DNA from: Armillaria gallica
Lineage: Eukaryota > Basidiomycota > Agaricomycetes > Agaricales > Physalacriaceae
Reading direction: 5' to 3'
Assembly (NCBI GenBank): GCA_037576215.1
Contig: JBANDB010000013.1
Location: 1,798,001 to 1,862,000, forward strand
Length of the DNA: 64,000 bases
Shown here: positions 54,830 to 64,000 of the stretch, piece after piece
Layout of the letters: each line of letters starts with the position of its first letter
Position numbering within the stretch: position 1 is the first letter of the stretch
The notes under the pieces: model-generated
Told to the model about the DNA's origin: nothing
The model's input: the letters and a program-made list of their open reading frames with translations, nothing else
Databases searched by the model: none
Translations under genes and position numbers: made by a program

Positions 54830-57800
54830 CGATCAACAGGTTACGGTCTCGCCAAAATCAGTGTAGTTCCTTTGAACCCTAAATGTTATTGTATGTGGAT
54901 TAGTACACTGCCCCACAAATAGCTAGAACTCACCGGTAGCAACGTGAAATACCTCCTTCTTGAACTTGAAGATAAAGTGAAATCCCCTCCACTATTACGA
55001 TTCCTGACAGGCAAAAGAAGAGCTAAGTCGGACGAACTGGCGTTTAGATAAAAGGTGTCCGTTACAATAGAGACGATCCGACTTGAGGAACCAGTTGCCG
55101 GCATCAGAATATCAAAGCAGCAACATCAAAGGAAGGGACATTGGAAAGATTATCTGAAATAAGAATTGACAGGGTTTACTCACCCGAATGCGCGACGTCG
55201 GCCTAGGATTGACAGCTATCGCCCTCAAAGACCGGTGCTCCGAATTTACCAACTTTGGGATATGTTCTGGATATCCTCTGGGTAAACGACGAATCCTTCG
55301 ATAGCTTGAAGTCGATGAATGAACAAGTCGAGATGGGAGTAGAAACTAAAGAGGTAAGTGCACGAGGCACGTGTCTAGCCCGGTCCGATACAGCCACGAC
55401 GCTTTGACGGCCATCTCTTCTAATCCTAGAGTCCTCGCTTCTGTAGGCTACGCCGTCTTGTTTCTTCCATGTTTCAAAAACATAGAAGGTTCGGTGCGTA
55501 TTCCTCTCTATTTGCATCGATCAAGGTTCACTAAATTGCCTCAAAGGTCCCCGTCTTTTGGTCTCGCCTCACCAGTGTCCGAATCGAGACTGCATTAGTA
55601 CCAGCCGTAATCCCTTCAATTTTCCTTGTTTCAAACGCTCACATTCATCCTCTTTGACGGAAGGTTACGGGCTATGCTACCCCCGGACAAAGGCATACTC
55701 GACCCCAGCGTTGCAAATGCTTTTCAAGAGTTCTATGATGCCGCACTGGAGACCCTGATTGACGCGTTTTCTATTTTTGGGACCACGCCTCGTGTCTTGA
55801 CGTGCCTGGCCCTTGACTACCATTTGGTTCTAACTGTGAGTCGATTTTGTTGCTTTGCGGACATCCCCTTGACTCGAGACATTGATGATGTCTGTTTCAG
55901 ATGTAATGGTAATATATTTCATGTGGTATTTTCTCATTTACGCCTAGCTTTCATCCTGCTACAACTAATGCTAACGTGTCAGTAACCCTCGGCAAGTCGT
56001 TGGCAGGAGAATAGTTGGTGCCCATGTCACGGAAATAGCTCCATCATCTTCACCTGTCATATATGTTCCACTCTGCTGAAACCTGGGAGATTAGAGGGAA
56101 GCGAACCGACATAAGTTGAATATCTTCCCAATACTGCTACTCCCGAGTTCTGACATGTCTCGTACCCAGGGATGTATTTCATGTGCGGAGTCAAATTTTG
56201 ACTGACAATCCCGTAGTCTTCTGGATTTCTGACAGTCCAAGCGTCTTTGCTACAACGTTCCAGCGGCGATGTGGTAAACAGTGGTATGAAGCATCTTGTG
56301 AATTAACCTTCATTTGGAACGGTTCAACCGCCCCGAAGATGTGGCAAACCTACTTATCGTACGTGTTTAATAATTCCACCTAACGTACCACTGATCCCCA
56401 TCTTCCCAGTCCACCGCAAAGCAAGTTTTCGTCTATCACAGCTCTGTTTTCCTTTTGTGGGATGATATTGACGACCCTGAGAATTTCGTGAATTTGAGCA
56501 GTGAGTGCCGTTTTTTTTCACTGCTCATTGGTCACGCGGAGATCATTGTGATCTTCTCTCTTGGTTCGAATCTATTTTGAATTCTTGATCAGAAGGTGGT
56601 ATTGTTTCTCTGTGAATCGCAAACTCAAGTGTATTGGGGAGGCTGAAACCGGTATTGGCATGGCAAATTCAATACAGTGCAAAGTTCCCGAAGATTGGCT
56701 GAATACATGGCTCTCTGTGTGGTGTGCAGACTTTGAATCTTGACTGATCGAGTCTCGAAGAATGTCCAGAGGAACGGGATGTTGAAGAGAACGTTCTGCC
56801 AGTACCTTGGACGCTGGAAAGCAAAGCAAGGTCAAATGAAAATGGTTCAATAAAGCGGACGCCGGAATGAGATGTTCGAATCCTCAATTTGAATGCGTAA
56901 CACTGTCAATTCTTGTGTGTATTCTATTTCAGTCTGTATTTTGGTCTTTGACATTCTGTCTCTACAAGAATTTTGGCGTATAACAACTGGGGATGGACGG
57001 ACTTGAAGCTTGAAGTCCCATCTCCTATTGTTCCCTCTCTCTCGTTTTCCCCTTTTCTCTGTCCAAGCCTTGAGAGTGCGCCATCAGAATTGATTGTTAG
57101 GGACATATCCCGTGTTCGTTGACGAGCAAGTTTTAATTTTGCGGGAGGTCGTTACCTTGATTAAACTCAAGGTAAGGCATGGATTGTACCTTTTTGCTTC
57201 CGATTCAATCATCGTCATTTGGACTTGAAAAGATGTGGACGCGTCTGGATCTCGTGACCGAAACTCTGGGCCGGTGCCCATTTGGGGAATCTCGTTGATG
57301 GGGTTTTCTTCACCTTGACTGCCATGTCGATTGGCCGCCCGTCGTTGAGCTTGTTGGTGAGTTCGATTTCCACGATTGAACTTTTGTTTTCCTTATCCTT
57401 TCCTTACAGTGTTTGCGACTGTGTTATCTTGCTAACGGTAGAACCATGGAGGAGGGAAACATTCAAGTAAGTGTTGCGTAGCTGCATTATTGTTTGCTAA
57501 TAAACTTTTATGTATAGTAGCTGAAAGCCATGGATTTGATGAGCAGGTAGATCGGGAGATAGGTGTAGAGTAAGGAGTGCCGCCATCGAGCAAGCTTGTG
57601 GAATAGAGGTGCATGGAACGGCGCGTTGGTCATTGACGTTGATTCCTTACCTATCTAATTCCAGGGGTCACCGGTCACCGGCCAACATTACTAGCAATAT
57701 CTCGTTCGCTCCCATCCCTGCCGCTCGCTTCTACCATCCCTTTCAACATCAGTACGCATCCTGGCTCTTGTTCATTGTGCCGTCAAGGAGACTGATGCCT

Positions 57801-58200
57801 TAGTTAGGACTTGCATACGGACGGCGTCGACGATGGGAACATGCTAGTGGGTACGGGAGGGAAAGGTAGGGCTGGTTTTCGATGTAAGAGTCGCCGAGAA
57901 GCTGATTCACAAGTAGCTGCCGACTACTCGGAATGTTTGCGGGCATGCGCGGAGGGCCGCCCGTGCGTGCGGATAGTCTTGCCATTGAGAGGAGGGGCCG
58001 CCCAGATTGGCAGGAGAGGGATGGTCGGACCCTTCTATTATCAGCCTGGATGGGTGGTTTTCGCGACTCGGGTGCGTTTTAGCACGTCCATGAAGGTGGC
58101 TTGCGGATGTCGGATGAGGCGTCGAGCAGTCTTGCAGCCGGGAGGAACCCATGCAGAGTCGCAGACATCACACTTGCGATGCGACGTGGACGATTCGTGG
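54830..58200 (+). other. Duplicated segment with exon-like pieces of unknown function (source-like copy)
   Basis: CpG-rich partner of 9860-13350. Exon-like open pieces on the plus strand include 55670-55835 (ILDPSVANAFQEFYDAALET...), followed by GTGAGTC...TTTCAG, and 56195-56360 (VVFWISDSPSVFATTFQ...), then 56400-56500. On the minus strand 55517-55203 stays open for 104 codons and is also partly open in the left copy. Intron-like borders recur in both copies. No family is recognised. Between the pieces, frames break in ways I cannot resolve, so it may be a pseudogene or an RNA-producing repeat. Block R1 occupies 57690-58170. Confidence 0.45.
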
Positions 58201-58830
58201 ATGATCGTCTATCTTCAAGTTCTTACCACATTCGACAACCAACCTAAGCAGCTCCGTGCAGGCGTCGCTAACCTCCAGCTTCTTCCAACACTCCTATTCC
58301 TATTTCCTCTCATTTTCAGTGTCCTAGCAGCGACCTCGATGCCTGTCACCACAACATCCGCCCTGGCGTATCCATTCCTTACCGCGTTCACAAAAAAACA
58401 TCCCACTCACTGTCTTTATCCTCGCCACACGGTTCTATTCACCGTCACTATCTTCGCTTCATACAAAACTTCGATGCTGTTACGCATTAGGCGAGTACGC
58501 ACCCCGTTCGACGGAGAGCGCAGTACTTGCAGTGGAGATACGTCTTCGGCATTCTATGGGTATAGAGTCAGTGTAATGCCGAGAAGATACTTGGTAGACA
58601 GGCAAAGTATGGTAGCATCCGCGGAGTCGACGTTACTCATTGTCCTCGGTCCGGACGGACGATGTTGGTATTGGCAATACAAACGTCTTTTCTCTTTTTC
58701 GCCAGTCCTCTTCAAAGACAAAAACCGTACCTTTCTCCGAACACGTCAGACCTCGATTTTCCGTTCTAAGATTGCACCTGTTGGCCACCAACCGTATTCT
58801 TGCAACAGCCCTGCATACGAACAGTTCTAG
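57811..58830 (+). CDS. Possible 339-residue ORF of unknown function
   Basis: The longest uninterrupted host-type frame in the right arm. Its first 50 codons lie in block R1, where the piece GFRCKSRREA...DYSECLRACAEGRPCV is also open in the R1 copies at 51403-51837 and 62040-62339. The middle has two hydrophobic stretches (LLPTLLFLFPLIFSVLA and a weaker one near HTVLFTVTIFASY). No domain recognised. It could be chance openness in GC-rich DNA; the stretch 58200-58480 has no counterpart in the inverted copy. Confidence 0.25.
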   Translation: MHTDGVDDGNMLVGTGGKGRAGFRCKSRREADSQVAADYSECLRACAEGRPCVRIVLPLRGGAAQIGRRGMVGPFYYQPGWVVFATRVRFSTSMKVACGCRMRRRAVLQPGGTHAESQTSHLRCDVDDSWMIVYLQVLTTFDNQPKQLRAGVANLQLLPTLLFLFPLIFSVLAATSMPVTTTSALAYPFLTAFTKKHPTHCLYPRHTVLFTVTIFASYKTSMLLRIRRVRTPFDGERSTCSGDTSSAFYGYRVSVMPRRYLVDRQSMVASAESTLLIVLGPDGRCWYWQYKRLFSFSPVLFKDKNRTFLRTRQTSIFRSKIAPVGHQPYSCNSPAYEQF

Positions 58831-59014
58831 AGTTTATTCCATTTGGCTGTTATTTCTTTGCGTCTCGGCGAAGAATTTTTGATATAAATGGTGGGGATAG
58901 GACGAGCTTCAAATGATCTCTCTATTCCTTCCCTTCCTCACTCCCTTCCCTCCTTGATCTGAGTTGTTGAGCAATGATGTCATCGGCGTGTCAGTCTCGG
59001 AATCGTGTCGCCGT

Positions 59015-59830
59015 TGATTCTGTGACGCCTATCACGCTGCCAGCGTGAACCTGTACTACGACGATCTGGTTGGATGCTCAAGGTATGAATGCGTGCCCTG
59101 CATGTTTCCTTCCTGTTTGCTGACTTTGATGTGAAGCAGTGTTTCATTTCATCTCGTCAAGATTCAATACGAGTGCCAAGGTAGGCGTCACCTCGAGATT
59201 ATCTGATTGATTGCGTACCAATATTGATCTTTAGCCTTCTCCGTATCTGGACCGGTGAGCGACAATAATGAATGGGATATAGAGCTGAAAGTGTTGAAAT
59301 GGTACGTTCTTCGCCGTCTCATCCTCTTTCACCGAGTAACATTCCTGTGTTTTGTAGGCTTCCGCTTTCCTTCAAGCTCATGCCTAGGACTCGGAGTGGA
59401 GACTCAAGGTTTCGCTCGAAGTGATGGAAGATGTGGGCAGCAGGGCAAAGAGATGACATATGCTAGGATGAGGTGCGCATGTTTTCTTGCCTACCTGCTT
59501 GTTTGAATGCTGACCGGCTCATTTTGCAGCCGGCCGCCTTCCTTTGATCTGTAACGATGCAAGCGCACGGCCGATGTTCTCGCAAGGTATTCCTCGACTC
59601 TGACGACCTCGATGAATTAACGACAATGACGGCCTTGCAGTTCTCTCGAATCAAGAGAGCTGGATAGCGAGGGACGACGGACGAGATGGAAGGGTGGACT
59701 TGTTCAAGCGCATCGGTAACCAAGCGATAATCCTGTTACGAGGTGTGTACTAACAATGACGTGCAGGCGATCGAGGATTCGCAGGAGAGAGGGCGTGGAT
59801 TAGCTAGGGAGGTGGACAAGACTGACATGA
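59015..59830 (+). repeat. Blocks R2 and R3, copy in the right arm
   Basis: Inverted relative to 50330-51080. It contains conserved interval borders (GTATGAATG...GTGAAG, GTAGGC...TTTAG) and the CACGCTGCCAGCGTG palindromic motif near 59033. R3 recurs in direct orientation at 62480-62915. Coding capacity is unclear. Confidence 0.6.
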
Positions 59831-59984
59831 TGTTGGACTCCAGGGGGATGGTATGCTACGCTCCCCCTACCACCTCGCTGGTAGCGCCCCAACAACCGCA
59901 GCCGTATCAGCAGGGATTCGACGCCGCTGGCAGGCCGATCCTTTACAGGAGTTTATGAAATAACACGCGCGTGCCCGTGCCATG

Positions 59985-61430
59985 ACCGACGTATCCTCTG
60001 TGACAGCATTCAACAACTTCCTCTCGTGTCGCCGTCGCCACCAATCCGTAAGCGTGTCTTACATCACGTTCAAGTTCAACATATTTCTTTCCTTCTACGA
60101 CCCTCTTCGTGTCCTATTTTGCCGTCGTCGCCACTCCTTACCCTGCTCTACGTCGAGATGCAGTGCGAAGGCACCCAAATCTGAAGGGTGGCACAACGAT
60201 GCTTTTTCTGGAGTCGTTCCGAGACAGCGGATGCGTGGATGAGACCTTGAAAAGGTAATTCTTCGCTTGTACCCTCACATTTCCCTGACTTAGTATTTTT
60301 TCTAGACATTAGCTAGCCCTATTGTAACATTCGAATCCATTGATTCTGTTCTGCCGTCGGACGCCCACTTTCCTTCAGCCACTTCGACAACTCCTTCTAT
60401 TTCTATCGCTGCGCAGGATTGTGCACAATACCTCTCATCTTACGATGTCTCGTTCATCAGCGATGGTTCCTCTATCAATGACAGCACAGATCTCTCATCC
60501 TCTTCGACCGCTTTTCCCCACCCACGGGCGTTGGCCTGGGAACTCCGGGCTTGACTAGAAAAGAAGGCGGGGATCCTTTCGACGGTCTTGGCCTTGTCCA
60601 TATCAATCGCTCCTCTCATCTGATGACGACATTTCCAATACAATCTTGCACGAGGCTGCACTGACGTTCCTGCCACAGCCCTCGATATGCTTCGAGATGG
60701 ATGAGAGCGGGGATTCAGAACCAGAGAAAACAAAACCTGTAGACATGCCTTCGCCTCGGAACCGTCTGCGCAGGAGCTTGACGCGTAATTTGTCTGCTTC
60801 TACTGTCTCTAGTTCGCTGAAGCGAGCCAGTAAAGTCGGTGCTATAGACCGAGGTCGAAGTTGGTGTTGATAGGATTGTGTGGACTCAACTGTAATATCA
60901 GGGTATCAATACCATACTTCGCTCTCAACAGCTTCTGAGTGAAGAATTGAACATTGATATGTCTTCTCAAGATATTGGACTAGCTGCATAGCCGATAATC
61001 GACGTCTTTTGACCACGATTCTTCATTTTAGCGCCGACAAACTTGATCAAGCTCGGATTCATAACTATATTTATCGTCGTATCGCCAACTCTATTGATCA
61101 TGGAAAGGACTGGTTAACTCGTGTTTCAGTTTCTCATGTACACACCCTCCTGGTCGCCTACCGACATCGTAATATGTTCCTGAGTCAAGAGGAGCATCCT
61201 TCAGCCGATGGTAGAAACAAGAATCTGGGAATGTTCGTTCTTCAAGGTGCCTAGGAACATCTGGTTTATTATACCGGACTCACTTCTGATGGTCATCCAA
61301 AACCTGCTTCTGTGGATGTGGATATTGAAGCCTTGCGTATCAATGTTTGATATGTCTGAGGAAGCTGGGGCCTTGTGCGGGCCGTCGACTCCGGGGCCCT
61401 GCGCTCGTTGATGGGTCACAGTAACACTTG
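59985..61430 (+). other. Possible hypothetical gene, Ser-rich exons
   Basis: This stretch is not part of the repeat blocks. Two open pieces look coding: about 60312-60556 (ASPIVTFESIDSVLPSDAHF... rich in Ser and Asp) and about 60615-60870 (SSDDDISNTILHEAAL...RRSLTRNLSASTVSSSLKRA). An AG-preceded border near 60310 is possible. A third open piece lies at 61009-61254. No domain is recognised, and neither start nor complete exon chain could be fixed. Confidence 0.25.
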
Positions 61431-61859
61431 TCACGCTGGCAAGATGAACCACCAACATCGCGAGAGGTAAGGACGTTTTACAGTATTGTTTCCTTGCCGT
61501 TAACTCATTGTCATGAATAGAGCATATTTTCCATACCTTGCAGCAAGATAGAGCGACAGGTTGGACAGTAACGCTGTATCTTTCGGACATGGCTGGGCAG
61601 CTCCAACCTGGGCTCGGTGAGCTCCCTCGTTAGAACGTTTTCATTTCACTGCTGACTCTAGATATTGGACAGGTCCGGAGCTCGACGAAGCGTCCGTGGT
61701 GACTCTGATCAGGGTTCATTGATGCATCTTCAACCGCAGTGAAGGGTCTAATTGTATGTCGGATGCATTTTCATCTGCGATTGTCGACTAATTAGAATTT
61801 GCTGGGAAGGCCGGTCGCGGTAGAGCAAACATTGGAAGAAGGAAATAAAGAACGGTGGT

Positions 61860-62915
61860 TTTGGAGGTGCGTGCAACGTTGCGCCGGTGGTTGATTCCTT
61901 ACATATCTAACCATAGGGTTCGACGTTCGAACATTCAACCTTTACTGGCGATATTCCCTTCATTCCTATCCCCGCCTCTGATACCATCCCGTTCAACATC
62001 GGTACGTATCCTGGCCCTCGTTCGTGCCATCCAGGACTAATGCCTAGGTTAGGACTTGATTACGGACAGCGTCGACGGTGGGAACACGCTAGTGGATACG
62101 GGATGGCAGTGATGAAGGAAGGTATGGCTGGTTTTCGATGTAGGAGTGGCCGAGAAACTAACCCGATTCATACAGTAACTGCCGACTACGTGCAAGGAAC
62201 GCTTACGTGCACGCGTGGAGGGTCGCCCGGATTAGCAAGGGAGGGAAGGCCGGACAATTGTGCGACTCGGATGCGGGTTGGCACATCCACGGAGATGGTT
62301 TGCGGATGTCGGATGGGACGTCAAGCAGTCAAGCAGTAGGGAGGTACCTATGCGGAAGCGCAGACATCGCGCCTACTACGTCATAATTGTTGGCGGTTTT
62401 GCAACCTATCACGCCTTGCGCACATATTTACCGTCCATGAATCCCATCTGATTCCTAAAACAGCAACATCGCTCATCGCTAGTGGCATTAGGAGTGGACA
62501 CCTGAGACTGGAGATTCGGCTCGAAGATGTAGACTGCAGGGCAATGATGCTAGGATGAGTTGCGCTCGCTTTTTTACCTACCTGCTGCGTGAATGCTGAC
62601 CGACTCATTTTGCAGTCGACCGCCTTCCTTTGATCTGTAGCGATGCAGGCATGGCTGACGTTCAAGCAAGGCATTCCTCGACTCTGACGACCTCAACAAA
62701 TTAACGACGGCGACGGCCTTGCAGTTCTCTTGGATCAAGCTATGCTATGCGCTGGATATCGAGTGACAATGGGAGAGATGGAAGGGTGGACTTGTTCGAG
62801 CGCATCGGTAAGCAGGCGATAATCCCGTTACGAGGTGTGTGCTAACATAACGGGCAGACGACCGTGGATTCGCAGGAGAGAGGATGAGGATTAGCCAGGC
62901 AGGTGCTTCCTAATA
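61860..62915 (+). repeat. Second direct copy of blocks R1 and R3
   Basis: R1 at 61940-62345 and R3 at 62480-62915, in the same orientation as 57690-59830 and inverted relative to 50330-51760. Block R2 is missing between them; a short R2-like piece (TTGTCACGCTGGCAAG) lies further left near 61431. Together with the HET copy this forms the right arm of a large imperfect inverted duplication. Confidence 0.65.
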
Positions 62916-63457
62916 ATAGAATGTAGCTTGGAGACGCGGAAGTGAGTTATTGATGTATCGAAGAGCGTCCGGTGTTCCGGATGCGATAGAGAGTGATATT
63001 AACTTGGAGTGTAAGGTAATGCTGGTGATCCATGGTCCTTGTTCTTCGGAGGAATTTACCGTGTTCATCGGCGTGCAACTCAATTGCTCAGTCAATATAG
63101 ACTACGTCTTGAATGTATGCCGTCACGCCGCACAGGATAAATTGAACAAGATACCCACATGTGCACCATGCTACCTGTCTTCCGCCGCATTGTTTGTATG
63201 CGTTTCAGGAATTTGTACCTTGCCTTCCGACACCTATCCACGGCGACTCGAGCAGCTCTTCTTCGCACTCCCTGGAACGATATCTTGAAAGCTTTGAAAG
63301 GGGAAATAGTGAGTACAGTTAATCACGATCGTTTCAAGTACATGCTTTGACGACGTTACTGGTAGCGCTCTCGAGAATTACACGAAGTTGGCTTTTGATT
63401 CGCATCAGATCGATTTGGAAACGCTTGCGCCTCATATTTACGACTCTACGGAGACCG

Positions 63458-64000
63458 ATGGATTCACCTCCGAGCGTAGCCTCCGTTTCAGACAGGAATA
63501 CCAACTTCATTGTGCCTTCAGAGACGGTAGAGGAGGCTCTGACCGGGAGTGATTTTTCAGAAGATGGGGAACCTGCGTTGGGGGCGGCAGCTGATTCATC
63601 GGCCACCGTGCGACCAGAAGAACCCTCAGCATCGTCGGTGGCAGGACCTCTCATTGATCCTGTGGATGACATCGATGAAGAGTCAAGCAGTGATTCTGAT
63701 ACTGATTCCGACGATTTCAAGTATGGCGAGTCTTTTTGTGATTGTTATAGAAGGAAGTGGGTATGTCAGTCAGCAACACGGACAGAAAAAGAAATTTAAA
63801 TGTATTTGTAGGGCATCACTCTTCCCGAAGTCACCCTTTCTGCACTCACTGAGACCGGCCAAGCGGAATCGTCTATCGAGGTTCCAAAGCAGCGGTCGTA
63901 CACCGGTCGAAGTCCCGTTATATCATCCTCCCTTGCAGACACTCTCTGTGCTACCCTCGGCATTCAGGGAGTCTTAGATCGACTGAATGTCATGCTTGGG
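63458..64000 (+). CDS. HET-domain gene, second copy, cut by the window end
   Basis: Exon 1 63458-63760 (MDSPPSVAS...), GTATGT donor at 63761, TAG acceptor ending at 63811, and exon 2 from 63812 (GITLPEVTLSA) open to the window end. Exon 1 is 101 codons, phase 0, as in the inverted partner at 49719. Relative to it, about ten extra bases lie upstream of the ATG near 63435, probably in the leader. This copy keeps CpGs that the partner has lost (CTCGGCATT against CTTGGCATT). The HET motifs themselves would lie beyond the window. Confidence 0.75.

Noticed and set aside
63400..63460. Frameshift in the second HET copy caused by about ten extra bases
   Set aside because: The extra bases lie upstream of the shared ATG (MDSP), so the coding frame is not affected.

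Overview
The window looks like a repeat-rich chromosomal segment of a filamentous basidiomycete, probably an agaricomycete. The reasons are chromodomain-bearing Ty3/Gypsy retrotransposons, HET-domain genes, a PIG-A/GPI3-like gene copy and short GT-AG introns of about 50-75 bases. No species can be named from the sequence. About half of the window is retrotransposon, and only one host protein-coding gene is clearly intact.

Layout. 1-1276: a dispersed LTR-like repeat and the edge of an interrupted reading frame. 1277-7278 (minus): complete Gypsy element A, with 260-base LTRs and ACAGC target duplication. 7279-13552: CpG-poor DNA with a 1.65 kb solo LTR (8073-9720) and a decayed segmental duplication (about 9860-13350). 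13553-23158 (plus): complete young Gypsy element B, with CAATT target duplication. 23159-37731: CpG-poor DNA with a gag relic, a truncated Gypsy element D and its 3' LTR, a C2H2 zinc-finger relic, a copied PIG-A exon and tandem repeats. 37732-47372 (minus): complete but stop-ridden Gypsy element C, with ATATA target duplication and a nested 1.37 kb solo LTR. 47711-49719 (minus): an intact two-exon HET-domain gene. 51985-54814: PIG-A and HET pseudogenes. 54830-64000: duplicated blocks of unknown coding content, a possible hypothetical gene and, at the right edge, a second HET-gene copy in inverted orientation.

Elements B and C share an unusual organisation. Between the primer-binding site and Gag, each carries a small basic/acidic ORF, one or more short transmembrane ORFs, and a longer ORF that opens with a transmembrane helix. 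The last small ORF overlaps the longer one through ATGA. B, C and D also share LTR signals: tandem GATA-like motifs, a TATA box and, exactly 34 bases downstream, a 13-mer. In B and C that 13-mer is complementary to the primer-binding site, as in Tf1/sushi self-priming elements.

Decay is dominated by CpG transitions. LTR pairs differ almost only at CpG positions, premature stops are mostly TGA at arginine positions, and duplicated host segments on the left have lost the CpGs that their right-hand partners keep. CpG content changes sharply near 49250, inside an exon of the intact HET gene. This fits CpG methylation of a silent compartment next to a genic one, but methylation itself cannot be seen in the sequence.
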